A DNA stretch of 64,000 bases from Candidatus Aenigmatarchaeota archaeon (GCA_018304545.1 JAGVVZ010000001.1:62001-126000); one strand, 5' to 3'. Shown: positions 1-9,291, counted from the stretch's first letter. Translations and numbers: made by a program. The notes: generated by a model from the sequence alone, not told the origin.

Positions 1-150
1 ATCATAAACAGTTCTAACAGCAGATTGTGCTGGTGAGGATGATGTGTTAGCAGGTGTCTGCGTCATAGATGGACTTGTACCGCCGCATGCTGCGTAAAGT
101 AATGAAGACAATACAAATGCTGATAATGTTCTATATGGCCCTCTACTCAA
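1..150 (-). CDS. Lipoprotein-like secreted protein, N-terminal fragment (runs off window)
   Basis: Only the first 50 codons are inside the window, so the function cannot be named. The translation has a basic start, a hydrophobic stretch (TLSAFVLSSLLYAAC) and a cysteine followed by GG. This resembles a lipoprotein signal with a lipobox-like LYAAC, then a Ser/Thr/Pro-rich linker typical of exported proteins. I chose TTG at 150 because GGTGA (156-160) lies five bases upstream. A GTG at 159 overlaps that SD and has an in-frame stop just before it, so it is less likely. The next gene on this strand is also secreted. Confidence 0.6.
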   Translation of the reverse strand, partial: MSRGPYRTLSAFVLSSLLYAACGGTSPSMTQTPANTSSSPAQSAVRTVYD

Positions 151-223
151 TCTTGTCACCTAAATAGATACCTTAAATGGTACCCATAATAAAAAGAAGT
201 TTAGAAAATAAACTTTAAATCCG

Positions 224-2440
224 TTAACATCCATGAGGTCCCATACAACCTTCGGGTCTCTTTCTGTTGTTTCCAGGATTATAGAACATAATCACTGCCA
301 ATATTAACAATAAAAGGAATAAAACTAACAAAGTAAGCCAAAACCAATCTGGCAATGAAAATATTTTTCTTGCATTTAAACTGGATGAAGCTGTATAAGT
401 CGGAGAACCGGATGCTGTAACACTAAACTGATAAATATCTTTTCTTATATCGCAAGGCACATCTACATACGCTTCAATTGTTCTTTTTTCTTTGGGTTTT
501 AATTCAACATCCTGAGGAACTACCGTAAACCACTCTGCACTCTCGCCAGAAACACGCAAATTAAAAACGTCTTTTACTTCACCTCTATTTGTTACGTCAA
601 ATCTTATTCTGTCTGACTCACAAATATCAACGTCGTACTCCTTTTTAATTTCAATAAACGGTATTCCATCTAAAACGCTGAATTGCTTGCTTAAATAATC
701 TGAACTGAATCTGTTAACCACAGATGATTTCATTTTAACTTCATCTTCTGCATTTTTTGGAACTTCTATTGTGAACGATAGATCTTTCTTTTGATCAACA
801 CCAAGCGAAAATGGTGAAATAAAATTAGTTCTGCCAAAAGCTTCTAAACTAGTGCTGATTCCGGTTTCAGTGCTTCTGCCACAGTTCGATATTCTTGTCT
901 TTATTTCTGCTAATCCTTCTGGCTTTAACTTATCATATGTCCAAAGATTGTCAACGCGCAAACAATGTTCAGGCTTAACACCTAACACATCTACCCTGTC
1001 TCTCCTTATACCTCCGCAGTCTTTCAATGATATTTTGGTATATTCTGTTTCTCTGCCGCTATTCTCCACTATGACTTTAACCTCATGCGTGCCCGGAATT
1101 AAATCAAACGCCTCATAATCGTAAGTCGTTGAAAATATTTCAGAATCACCGTTTTCCAAAACTTTTTCATCTTCTCCTATGTAGAAGAAGTTATTATCAT
1201 CATCCTCCACAAAGAACATTGCTCTTATTTTATCTCTCTCTTTATCCTTTAATTCTACTCTGACTGATATATCAAAAACCTCATTCTCGTCAGCACAAAT
1301 ACCTGACGGAGTGACTTCAAAATCGTCTATTAAAACAAATTCTATTTGTTTTTCTATTTCAAAATTATCTGTTTCTTGGTCTGAAACTGTATCCACAGAG
1401 GCAGTTATCTTTGTTATATGCACACCATCTGATAAACCTGATGTGCTGAATTTGAATGAAACTGGCGATGTTTGATCTTTACTTAAAAATAATGTTTCGG
1501 AATCTTTTTCCTCTCCGTCTATATATATCTTAACCGATACTGAATGCTGGCCTGATGGCGCATCAACTAATCTTACATTCCCATTTATTGAAATATCATC
1601 TCCCTTATTTATTGAAGAAGACGAAGCACTCGTATCAAATACATCTATTTTGAAAGTTGATTGTTGCGGCTCAACCGTTATCATGACTGAATCTATACTT
1701 GTAGCACCTCTATTGTCAGTAACCTTTAATGAAATAGCATGCAATCCCTCAGAATACACTCTGCTAAAAGATATGGAATTACTTAACAATATTTCCTCTT
1801 CTCTCCATTCGTACAAAACAATTTGTCCATCTGAATCGTAAGATCTGCTGCCGTCCAAAACAACAAACTGATTTTCAAAAGCTGTTTGATCAGAACCAGA
1901 ATTTGCAACTGGTCTTATGTTTTGAATGGTAGTCGTTGTAACGGTTGGTGGGGTATAGACAGGTGGCACGTACACAGGTGCTGTATACACAGGCTGAGTG
2001 TAAACGGGCTGAGTGTAGACCACCGGTGGTGTATATACTGGAGGAGTGTAAACAGGTGGTGTATATACCGGCTGAACCGGCTGAGTATATGTTGGAGCAG
2101 GGGTGTAAGTCGGAGCAGTTGTTGTAGTGGCTCTAAAATCAGCACAAAAACATCTTGATCTGGAATCTTTCCAGTAATCCTTGCATGATTGATCTGCAGA
2201 TGAATCGCCTGTCCAAGTCCACGTTTTGCCTACAAATGACTTGGTATTATCCTGAAAATTCCAGCACATTGCCTGGTAATAGCCGCCTCCGTATGAAGCA
2301 CTGCCATATCTGTTTCCTGAGCATTTTTCGTTGCATAATTGTGCCCCATAGTGATTTGTAGCCAAAGCTACAAAGGGCAAAACCTCGAAAAATACTATCA
2401 TAAGGGTGATTATAAAGATTTTTATTAATTTACTACTCAT
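224..2440 (-). CDS. Secreted, C-terminally anchored protein with PKD domain and Tyr-Thr-Pro-Pro repeats
   Basis: A likely cell-surface protein of 738 residues. Residues 1-28 form a signal peptide (MSSKLIKIFIITLMIVFFE...). A Cys-rich segment with at least six cysteines follows (about 35-100), then a low-complexity linker of YTPPV/YTQPV units (about 110-170). Next is a PKD domain (about 178-255; SYDSDGQIVLYEWRE and ITVEP are characteristic), then several beta-rich segments resembling CARDB/NEW3-type adhesive domains. The C-terminus has a hydrophobic helix (WFWLTLLVLFLLLLILAVI) and a short polar tail, suggesting anchoring with the bulk outside. Its role may be adhesion or envelope structure; no catalytic motif is visible. 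Confidence 0.75.
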   Translation of the reverse strand: MSSKLIKIFIITLMIVFFEVLPFVALATNHYGAQLCNEKCSGNRYGSASYGGGYYQAMCWNFQDNTKSFVGKTWTWTGDSSADQSCKDYWKDSRSRCFCADFRATTTTAPTYTPAPTYTQPVQPVYTPPVYTPPVYTPPVVYTQPVYTQPVYTAPVYVPPVYTPPTVTTTTIQNIRPVANSGSDQTAFENQFVVLDGSRSYDSDGQIVLYEWREEEILLSNSISFSRVYSEGLHAISLKVTDNRGATSIDSVMITVEPQQSTFKIDVFDTSASSSSINKGDDISINGNVRLVDAPSGQHSVSVKIYIDGEEKDSETLFLSKDQTSPVSFKFSTSGLSDGVHITKITASVDTVSDQETDNFEIEKQIEFVLIDDFEVTPSGICADENEVFDISVRVELKDKERDKIRAMFFVEDDDNNFFYIGEDEKVLENGDSEIFSTTYDYEAFDLIPGTHEVKVIVENSGRETEYTKISLKDCGGIRRDRVDVLGVKPEHCLRVDNLWTYDKLKPEGLAEIKTRISNCGRSTETGISTSLEAFGRTNFISPFSLGVDQKKDLSFTIEVPKNAEDEVKMKSSVVNRFSSDYLSKQFSVLDGIPFIEIKKEYDVDICESDRIRFDVTNRGEVKDVFNLRVSGESAEWFTVVPQDVELKPKEKRTIEAYVDVPCDIRKDIYQFSVTASGSPTYTASSSLNARKIFSLPDWFWLTLLVLFLLLLILAVIMFYNPGNNRKRPEGCMGPHGC
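1945..2105 (-). repeat. Tandem coding repeat (Tyr-Thr-Pro-Pro-Val units)
   Basis: On the plus strand this region is built of imperfect units around ggtgtatataccgg, encoding the YTPPV/YTQPV linker of the PKD protein. Unit number could vary by slippage. The open frames reported across it in other frames are by-products of the repeat. Confidence 0.7.
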
Positions 2441-2515
2441 AAATGATCACATTATCTTTACTATTTAGTAGTAAATATATTTATAAAGATTTCTATATTT
2501 AAGAATCATGTTTAA

Positions 2516-2869
2516 TTGAAACGGTTGCGTATCCGACAAATACATAAATCAAAAAAATATAAGCAAATTATACCATATAATACTACAACAGTCGATCCTG
2601 CAAAACTTGGACTTAATCCGGGAGATGTGCAAGAAGGGCTAAATTTATTATTACGTGTTTATGTTCAAGTAGAACCGCCAGCAGTAATCGAGGATAGAAT
2701 GGTCTGTAAAAAACCTCCAGACGGTTGGTTTTTTTATGTCATTAAAAGATCTTGCCCGGCCAGAACAGTTCTTGAATCTTTATTGCTAAATACTGAGATA
2801 TTGCCAGAAGAAGCTTATAGAATAGCTAGAGAGTATGCTGAAATAAGGAAAGAATCACTCAACGACTGA
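2516..2869 (+). CDS. Hypothetical protein, 117 aa
   Basis: I do not recognise this family. The frame opens at a TTG directly after an in-frame TAA, so TTG is the first usable start; no ATG lies near the N-terminus. The protein starts very basic (KRLRIRQIHKSKKYK), has a proline-containing middle, two cysteines and a helical C-terminus (EEAYRIAREYAEIRKE). There is no signal peptide or membrane helix, so it is probably cytosolic. It lies just upstream of pheS on the same strand, but a TATA-like box precedes pheS, so the two need not share a transcript. Confidence 0.55.
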   Translation: MKRLRIRQIHKSKKYKQIIPYNTTTVDPAKLGLNPGDVQEGLNLLLRVYVQVEPPAVIEDRMVCKKPPDGWFFYVIKRSCPARTVLESLLLNTEILPEEAYRIAREYAEIRKESLND

Positions 2870-2882
2870 AATACAAAAAATG

Positions 2883-2892
2883 CATAAATATC
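2883..2892 (+). promoter_or_regulatory. TATA-like box for pheS
   Basis: The sequence cataaatatc lies about 25-30 bases before the ATG at 2916. This matches archaeal TATA-to-start spacing and suggests a nearly leaderless pheS mRNA. Confidence 0.45.
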
Positions 2893-2915
2893 CTTTCATC
2901 AATATAATGAGTATT

Positions 2916-4439
2916 ATGTCTAGTGATAAGATCATTCAGCAATTGCATGAAAATGAAAAAAGAGTTTTAAAGTCATTTAAATCAAAAAAAGTTCTTTCTG
3001 CTGACGAATTGTCAAAAATAACGAAGTTGTCAAAAGAAGCTGCAGAGAAAGCGGCCGAGTGGGGAAAACAAAAAAATCTAATATCAATAAAAGAAAACGT
3101 ATCCGAATTTTTAGAACTGACAATAGAGGGTCATGAATATAGTAAGACCGGACTGCCTGAAAAAAGATTGATTTCAGTTGTAAGCAAAGGAATGGATGAA
3201 ATTGAAACTCTAAAAAACAAAATTCCGCAATTTTCTATCGGTTTGGTGTGGATAAACAAAAATGGCTGGGCTGAAGTTAAAGACGGCAAAATCTTAATAA
3301 CGAAGGAAGGAATGGAATCTCTCAGCAGAAAATTAGATGAAGAAGAATTATTAGCTAAAGTTAGTAAAAATACTAAAATGTCCAGAGATTTTAAAAGGGA
3401 TATCGTAGATAAGCTAATTAGACGTGGTTTAATAAGAATTAGAACAGAAGTAAACAGAGAATATGCCTTAACTGCATCTGGAAAAAAAATAGAATCTCAG
3501 ATTAAATTAGGCAAGGAAATAGGCCAAATTACTGTTGACGTACTAAAGAAGGGAGATTGGAAAAAATATGGTCTCAGAGCATATAACATATCAACTCCTG
3601 CCGCGAAAATTCATCCTTCTAAAAAACATTTCATGACCCAAGTCATAGAATATATTAGAAATGTATGGACAGAAATGGGATTCAAAGAAATGTCCGGCCC
3701 ATTGCTGGAAGTTTCATTTTGGAATTTCGATGCTTTATATCAACCACAAGATCATCCTGCCAGAGATTTAGCTGACACTTTTTACATGAAAATCCCATCA
3801 GAAGGGCAATTGCCTGAAGATGAGATTACACAAGCGGTGAAAGCCACTCACGAAAACGGATGGACATGCAATTCCTTAGGATGGCAATATAGTTGGAATC
3901 CAAATTTTGCAAAGAAAAGCGTTATGAGAACTCATACAACCACACTATCAGTCAGAACATTAGCACAATTAAGAAAGGACGTGGATAAAGGCGCATTACC
4001 AGCAAAATATTTTTCTGTGGGCAGAGTTTTTAGGAATGAGGTTCTTGATTGGAAACATCTTGCTGAATTTTATCAAACAGACGGCATAGTTGTCGGTGAA
4101 GACGTTAATTTCAGGCATTTTTTAGCATATCTAAAAAGGTATTTCGCTAAATTGGGCTTCGAAAAAGCGAGATTCAGACCTGCATATTTTCCGTACACGG
4201 AGATGTCGACAGAAATTGAAGTATTTCATCCAGAACAAAAAAGTTGGATCGAGTTAGGCGGTGCTGGTATGTTCAGACCAGAAGTTGTCAAACCTTTGTT
4301 AGGGAAAGACATACCTGTTTTAGCATGGGGACCTGGGCTGGAAAGACTTGTCATGATAAATTACGACATCAAAAATATTCGAGAATTATACTGGAACGAC
4401 TTGAAGCAATTAAGAGAAGCAAAAATTTGGTTAGGTTAA
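2916..4439 (+). CDS. pheS: Phenylalanyl-tRNA synthetase alpha subunit
   Basis: Catalytic subunit of the heterotetrameric PheRS, which charges tRNA-Phe. The N-terminal 200 residues contain winged-helix-like segments. The class II catalytic core follows, with DALYQPQDHPARD, motif 2 (FSVGRVFRNEVLDWKHLAEFYQ) and motif 3 (LAWGPGLERLVM). The length of about 507 aa is normal for archaeal PheS. The track start at 2880 adds 12 residues; I prefer ATG 2916 because a TATA-like box sits 25-30 bases upstream. Its TAA overlaps the ATG of the next gene (TAATG), so the two are probably translationally coupled. The partner pheT lies three genes downstream on the same strand. Confidence 0.95.
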   Translation: MSSDKIIQQLHENEKRVLKSFKSKKVLSADELSKITKLSKEAAEKAAEWGKQKNLISIKENVSEFLELTIEGHEYSKTGLPEKRLISVVSKGMDEIETLKNKIPQFSIGLVWINKNGWAEVKDGKILITKEGMESLSRKLDEEELLAKVSKNTKMSRDFKRDIVDKLIRRGLIRIRTEVNREYALTASGKKIESQIKLGKEIGQITVDVLKKGDWKKYGLRAYNISTPAAKIHPSKKHFMTQVIEYIRNVWTEMGFKEMSGPLLEVSFWNFDALYQPQDHPARDLADTFYMKIPSEGQLPEDEITQAVKATHENGWTCNSLGWQYSWNPNFAKKSVMRTHTTTLSVRTLAQLRKDVDKGALPAKYFSVGRVFRNEVLDWKHLAEFYQTDGIVVGEDVNFRHFLAYLKRYFAKLGFEKARFRPAYFPYTEMSTEIEVFHPEQKSWIELGGAGMFRPEVVKPLLGKDIPVLAWGPGLERLVMINYDIKNIRELYWNDLKQLREAKIWLG

Positions 4440-5206
4440 TGAAGAGAATTCTGATTAATATTGCTAAAGAAACTGGTAAGCTGTTAGAAGAACAGTTTGA
4501 TTTAGACCATTCTAGAGAAATTCATAAAATAAAGGAGAAATTTGCAGTGGATTTGTCTACGAAAACTGATATACTAGCTGAAAGTTTCATTATCCAAAAA
4601 ATAAAGGAGAGTGGAATAGCATGTACAATACTCTCTGAAGAAATAGGAAAAATTGATTTAGGTAGTGAAGAACGTAAATTTTATGTTGATCCGTTGGACG
4701 GGACCATGAACTTCTATAACAGAATTCCTATATATGGGACTATGATTGCATTAGAAGAAAACAATGAAATTAAAATGGGAGTTATTTGTATTCCAATAAC
4801 AAAAGAATTGATTTTTGCTGAGAAGAATAAAGGCACTTTCATTAATAACAAGGAAGTTGAAGTAAGAAGAAGAAATACTTTGGATGAAGCTATTATAGAT
4901 TTTGACTACGCATGGTACGGAGACAAGAAAAGTGTCGATGTATATTTAAATTGTGTGGCTGATAAACAAACAAGACGATTCGGATGTATAGGTTTTCAGT
5001 ATTCCCTTCTTGCTGGAGGAAAAATAGATGGAATAGTATGTAACTGGTCAACACCGCAAGACATGTCGCCAGGAAAAATAATAGTGGAAGAATCTGGAGG
5101 AAAATTCATAGATTTTAATGGAAACCAATGGCACACAAAGAGTGAAAATGCAATTATTGCAAGTCCCTTAATTGCTGATCAGCTTCTTGAAAAAATACGT
5201 GATTAA
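4439..5206 (+). CDS. Inositol monophosphatase / archaeal fructose-1,6-bisphosphatase family phosphatase
   Basis: A Mg-dependent sugar-phosphate phosphatase of the IMPase superfamily; in archaea such enzymes often act on inositol-1-phosphate, fructose-1,6-bisphosphate or both. The metal-binding motif DPLDGTMNF is at about residues 82-90 and the upstream Glu in SEEIG is present. The second motif appears as PQDMSPGKIIVEESGG. The length of 255 aa fits. The ATG at 4439 overlaps the pheS stop; the longer track frame from 4244 is pheS sequence read in another frame. The preferred substrate cannot be told from sequence. Confidence 0.85.
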   Translation: MKRILINIAKETGKLLEEQFDLDHSREIHKIKEKFAVDLSTKTDILAESFIIQKIKESGIACTILSEEIGKIDLGSEERKFYVDPLDGTMNFYNRIPIYGTMIALEENNEIKMGVICIPITKELIFAEKNKGTFINNKEVEVRRRNTLDEAIIDFDYAWYGDKKSVDVYLNCVADKQTRRFGCIGFQYSLLAGGKIDGIVCNWSTPQDMSPGKIIVEESGGKFIDFNGNQWHTKSENAIIASPLIADQLLEKIRD

Positions 5207-5237
5207 ATGACCAACACAAAATTTTCTGGGAATTGAA

Positions 5238-6281
5238 ATGAAATTGAAAGCGATTTTATTTGATGTAGATGGCGTATTGCTGGACAGTATAAAATATTAC
5301 ATAAGATATCTAAAAAAGATTGTGAAAGCAATGAAACTGGAAATGCCTTCAGATAAAGAAATCAGGTTTTCATTTGGTATGCCATGGTTTGAGGGAGTAA
5401 AAAAATTGTGGCCACATATTGACATGAAAAAATTCAAGAAAACAGATAAAAAGATATCTAGCAAAACTCTTCTTAATCTGAAACCTTTCCCAAACGCGAT
5501 AAAATCTGTGCATGAAATTAAAAAAACTGGCATTAAAATAGGTATTGTAACAATGGGAAATAGAGAGCACGTCTACAAGAAAATGACCAGATCTGGATAT
5601 GATTTAGAATTATTTGACTGTATTGTAACAAGAAGCGACGTCAAAAGATCACGACCGCATCCTGATGCCATATTATTGGCTTGCAAAAAATTGAAGATAA
5701 AACCAAAAGATGCTCTATATGTTGGCGATACTCTACTTGATCACGAATCTGCAAAAAGAGCCGACATAAATTATGTATCTGTGACATGCGGAACACTGAC
5801 AAAAAACGAACTTATAGAAAATAAAGTGTTAAATTTTGTAAAAGATGTTTCCGAACTGCCAAAATTAATTAAAAATAAAAAACTGTTCTTCATAAAAAAA
5901 ACTGTTAGCTGCTATGTTTTATTTAACAATAAATTGCTGCTGTTAAAAAGATCGAATAAAGTTGTAACATACCCCAACAAATGGTCTGTAATACACGGCC
6001 ATATTGAGGATGGCGAAACACCACTACAAACAGCCGTAAAAGAGATAAAAGAAGAGACTGGACTAAAGCCAAAACTAATAAAACAAAGACCATCAGTATT
6101 CAAAGATGAGAAATACAATATAATTTGGGAGACTTGTCAATTTCTCTTTGAATCAAAAACAGATAAAATAAAATATGACTGGGAACATGACGATTACAAA
6201 TGGATAGATCCTAAAGAAGTAAAAAAATATGATACTATTCCTAATTTATGGAAATCTGTAGATGAGATTTTGAAAAAATGA
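5238..6281 (+). CDS. HAD-family phosphatase fused to a Nudix hydrolase
   Basis: Two catalytic domains share one chain. Residues 1-205 are a phosphoglycolate-phosphatase-like HAD domain with FDVDGVLLDS (nucleophile Asp), TMGN (motif II), the lysine region and VGDTLLDHESAKRA (motif IV). Residues 220-347 are a Nudix domain with the box GHIEDGETPLQTAVKEIKEE; the usual Arg before the Glu pair is Lys. A plausible role is clean-up of nucleotides, with the Nudix part releasing a phosphate ester and the HAD part dephosphorylating it, but this is inference. Its stop overlaps the next start (ATGA), indicating coupling with the deoxyribosyltransferase-like gene. Confidence 0.85.
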   Translation: MKLKAILFDVDGVLLDSIKYYIRYLKKIVKAMKLEMPSDKEIRFSFGMPWFEGVKKLWPHIDMKKFKKTDKKISSKTLLNLKPFPNAIKSVHEIKKTGIKIGIVTMGNREHVYKKMTRSGYDLELFDCIVTRSDVKRSRPHPDAILLACKKLKIKPKDALYVGDTLLDHESAKRADINYVSVTCGTLTKNELIENKVLNFVKDVSELPKLIKNKKLFFIKKTVSCYVLFNNKLLLLKRSNKVVTYPNKWSVIHGHIEDGETPLQTAVKEIKEETGLKPKLIKQRPSVFKDEKYNIIWETCQFLFESKTDKIKYDWEHDDYKWIDPKEVKKYDTIPNLWKSVDEILKK

Positions 6282-6715
6282 TAGATGTATATTTTGCAAT
6301 TTCAATATCAGGCAAAAGAGATAATTTAAATGTTGGAAAAAAAATTGTAAAAGTTCTAAAAAAAATAAATTTCAATGTACTAAGCGAACATATAATAAGA
6401 GATGATGCCTGGGAATATGACAGTCAATTCTCAATGCAGCACGTATTTGAGAGGGACATGAGATGGATCGATCGTTCTTCCTGCTTAATAGCTGAAGTAT
6501 CTTCGCCTAGCTTGGGAGTTGGCTATGAAATAGCGTATGCATTGAATTTGAAGAAGCCTGTATTATGCATAATAAAAAAGGAAGCGGAAAATAGGCTATC
6601 AAAGATAATCAGAGGCAATACATCATCTTATATTCGTGTTGTTTCATATAAAAATATTAAAGAAATAGAAACAATAATACGTTTATTCATAAAAGAATTC
6701 AGCCTAGGTGAATAA
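6278..6715 (+). CDS. Nucleoside 2-deoxyribosyltransferase-like protein (DNPH1/RCL type)
   Basis: A 145-aa Rossmann-like protein resembling nucleoside 2-deoxyribosyltransferases and the nucleotide hydrolase DNPH1/RCL, which cleave the N-glycosidic bond of (deoxy)nucleotides. Family-like features are the start VYFAISISGKRD, a middle ERDMRWIDRSSCLIAEVSSPSLGVGYEIAYA with the conserved acidic residue and the GxGYE segment, and a following strand. It overlaps the HAD-Nudix gene by four bases and ends directly before the pheT GTG, so it is part of the pheS-pheT run. This context suggests nucleotide sanitation or salvage. Confidence 0.75.
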   Translation: MIDVYFAISISGKRDNLNVGKKIVKVLKKINFNVLSEHIIRDDAWEYDSQFSMQHVFERDMRWIDRSSCLIAEVSSPSLGVGYEIAYALNLKKPVLCIIKKEAENRLSKIIRGNTSSYIRVVSYKNIKEIETIIRLFIKEFSLGE

Positions 6716-8383
6716 GTGCCTGTAATAAATATAAACAGAAATGATTTTTGCAGATTAATTGGACATGAAATACCGATGAAAACAATAGAAGAGAGAATAC
6801 CAATGCTTGGCGTCGGATGGGAAGGCACCGAAGGTGAGGAATTCTCAATTGAAGTTTTCCCCAACAGACCTGATATGCTATCTGTTGAAGGACTGGCTCG
6901 AGCATTCTCCTCATTCATGAATATAGAACGAGGATTAAGAGAGTACAAGGCAGAACCTGCAGAAGAATTTCTAATTGTAGTTCAACCAAAAGTTATGAAC
7001 GTCAGACCTTTTATTGTCTCATGCGTGGTGAAGAATGTTGATTTATCAGACGATCTTATCAGATCCGTGATACAGATGCAAGAAAAATTACATGTCACAC
7101 ATTGCAGAAAAAGAAAGAAGGCTGCTATAGGCATTTACGACCTGGAAAAAATTTCATTCCCATTGACTTACACGACAGAAAAGAGAACATTCAAATACGT
7201 GCCTCTTGAAGAGAAACAGGAAATGAGTTTGCAAGAAATACTGGAAAAACTACCTAAAGGAAAAGATTATGCTTGGATATTAGAAGGCATGAACGAATAT
7301 CCCATCCTACTTGATTCTCGTGGAAAGACGTTATCCTTTATCCCTATTTTAAATGCGGATGAAAACAAAATTGATAATAAAACCAAGAATTTATTCATTG
7401 AAGTTACTGGAACTGACGAAAAAACTGTCACTGAAGTTTTGAATATAATAATTTCAACGTTTGGTGACAGAGGAGCCAAAATGCATAAAGTGAAAATAAA
7501 ATATCCGGACACAGGCATAATATATACTCCTAATACATCACCTAAGATGATGAGCCTAGAACCAAAATATGTCAATAAAATTCTTGGTCTGAATCTTAGA
7601 AATTATGAAATAATAGAATATTTGCAGAGAATGGGTCACGATGCTGTTGAAATCAATAAAGAGAACATAGAAGTAACAATACCAATTTACAGAACTGATA
7701 TAATGCATGCGATGGATATTGTGGAAGATGTTGCTATCGCTTTTGGTTACGAAAATTTCGAAGCTGTGATACCAAACATTTCAACAATTGGAGAAGAAAA
7801 TCCACTGGAAGTGTTCGCTTCCAGACTGAGAAGTTTGATGGTCGGACATGAATTACAGGAAGTGTTCACTTTCATTCTGACCAACAAAAAGAATTTGTTC
7901 AATAAAATGAATGTAAAGGAAACGGAGATAGCTGAAACTGCCAATCCTAAAACAGAAGAGTACAATGTTGTAAGAAATTGGCTCTTGCCTAGTTTAATAG
8001 AAATATTGGAAAGAAATCAGCACCACGAGTATCCGCAAAATATTTTTGAAGTTGGCGATGTGGTGATTTTGAATCCTTATACTGATACTGGCACTGAAAC
8101 AAAAAAAAGGCTTGCACTTGCAATGTGCCATTCAAAAACGAATTTTGCAGAGATTAAATCTATTGTCGAAAGCATGATGAAAAATCTTGGAATAAATAAC
8201 TATAAGATAGAAGAGGCCGAGCACAAAAGTTTTGTAGCTGGTAGATGTGCTAAGATAGGTATAGATTCAATTGAATTAGGCGTGTTCGGAGAAATTAATC
8301 CTGTAGTCTTGGAAAATTGGAAATTAGAGATGCCTGTGTCAACCGCAGAAATAGATATAGATTTGTTACAAAAATTAATTTAA
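6716..8383 (+). CDS. pheT: Phenylalanyl-tRNA synthetase beta subunit
   Basis: Structural and editing subunit of PheRS, partner of PheS. The 555-aa length matches the short archaeal/eukaryotic PheT. Typical segments are IEVFPNRPDMLSVEGLARAF, the B3/B4 region, FIEVTGTDEKTV and the catalytic-like fold with IAFGYENFE and NIFEVGDVV. The start is GTG at 6716, directly after the previous stop, with SD GGTGA four bases upstream. It closes a run of five same-strand genes. The bacterial-type N-terminal EMAP domain is absent, as expected in archaea. Confidence 0.95.
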   Translation: MPVININRNDFCRLIGHEIPMKTIEERIPMLGVGWEGTEGEEFSIEVFPNRPDMLSVEGLARAFSSFMNIERGLREYKAEPAEEFLIVVQPKVMNVRPFIVSCVVKNVDLSDDLIRSVIQMQEKLHVTHCRKRKKAAIGIYDLEKISFPLTYTTEKRTFKYVPLEEKQEMSLQEILEKLPKGKDYAWILEGMNEYPILLDSRGKTLSFIPILNADENKIDNKTKNLFIEVTGTDEKTVTEVLNIIISTFGDRGAKMHKVKIKYPDTGIIYTPNTSPKMMSLEPKYVNKILGLNLRNYEIIEYLQRMGHDAVEINKENIEVTIPIYRTDIMHAMDIVEDVAIAFGYENFEAVIPNISTIGEENPLEVFASRLRSLMVGHELQEVFTFILTNKKNLFNKMNVKETEIAETANPKTEEYNVVRNWLLPSLIEILERNQHHEYPQNIFEVGDVVILNPYTDTGTETKKRLALAMCHSKTNFAEIKSIVESMMKNLGINNYKIEEAEHKSFVAGRCAKIGIDSIELGVFGEINPVVLENWKLEMPVSTAEIDIDLLQKLI

Positions 8384-8401
8384 TTACAATATAACAAATG
8401 T

Positions 8402-9097
8402 CTACATTTCTGTATTATGTAAAACATTCAGTAACTCTGTAAAATTATCACCTTGCATTATATATCCCCTTCCACCTTTAGTTCTTACAGTTTCTTTAGT
8501 AACATCATGCGCATTTTTTACAGCCACTGCAAAACCAGCTTCTTTAAGCATAGTATTATCTCCCTTACCATCGCCCACAGCTACTGATCTTTCTATAGGC
8601 ACGCCATAATATCGACATATATGTCTTAGATGTTCTCCTTTATTTCCATTAACTTTTACATTAACATCTGTAAGATATCCGCCTTTAAAAACCGGTTCGT
8701 TGCTAATTATTTTATCACAATAGTATGAATAAGGTGGAGTGACAAAACATGAAAATCCTCCTGTTATAATCACCAAAGGTATATTGCGTCCCATTGCAAA
8801 CTGATATATCTCCAATAAACCTGGCCTTGGAATAACAACTTTGGGTAGTAACTCATATAACTGATCTTCTCTTAGTCCGTATTCAACAAACATTCTCACG
8901 CTTCTTCTATAGCTTTCTTCCCAAGGAACTTCTCCTCTTTCTCTTCTCACTTGTTCCTGGTTTACTTTTAAAAAAAGATCGTAACCTAACAAATATGCAA
9001 TTTTGGGAAATATATCTCCTGTGCTGGGAACTATACTACCTGGTATTGTTGCTGTAGATTCCCAGTCCAACGCGAGTATTGACGGAAAGATATCCAC
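8402..9097 (-). CDS. HAD-family phosphatase, phosphoserine phosphatase (SerB)-like
   Basis: A cytosolic HAD phosphatase of 231 aa. Motif I reads LALDWESTAT, so the usual DxD is DxE, a variation also known in ThrH-type enzymes. Motif II is ITGG and motif III/IV is AVGDGKGDNTMLKEAG, all in the SerB arrangement with an alpha-helical cap between. The substrate could be phosphoserine or another small phosphate ester. The start is GTG at 9097; no strong SD is seen. It is convergent with pheT and leaves only 18 bases between them. Confidence 0.75.
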   Translation of the reverse strand: MDIFPSILALDWESTATIPGSIVPSTGDIFPKIAYLLGYDLFLKVNQEQVRRERGEVPWEESYRRSVRMFVEYGLREDQLYELLPKVVIPRPGLLEIYQFAMGRNIPLVIITGGFSCFVTPPYSYYCDKIISNEPVFKGGYLTDVNVKVNGNKGEHLRHICRYYGVPIERSVAVGDGKGDNTMLKEAGFAVAVKNAHDVTKETVRTKGGRGYIMQGDNFTELLNVLHNTEM

Positions 9098-9291
9098 CGG
9101 TCATAAACTACCCTCCACTCTGTCGAGAAAATCTAGCCTAAAGCTAGTACAAATTAGATTTATTGATAACAAAAACTCAAGAAATGAGGGAATTATTCGG
9201 ATTGGTATGGCATCACATTCACTCAATATCTTTAGGTGAGCAATATATTTAAATAATTCACTTTACAAAAATAAAGAACATAGAGAGGGTT

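Noticed and set aside
1886-2158. Plus-strand ORFs of 60-90 aa across the YTPP repeat
   Set aside because: They are shadows of the repetitive linker of the PKD gene and have composition typical of antisense frames (Trp/Arg/Cys-rich).
4244-4438. N-terminal 65-residue extension of the IMPase-family protein
   Set aside because: It reads the conserved pheS C-terminal coding sequence in another frame; the ATG at 4439 gives a normal family start.
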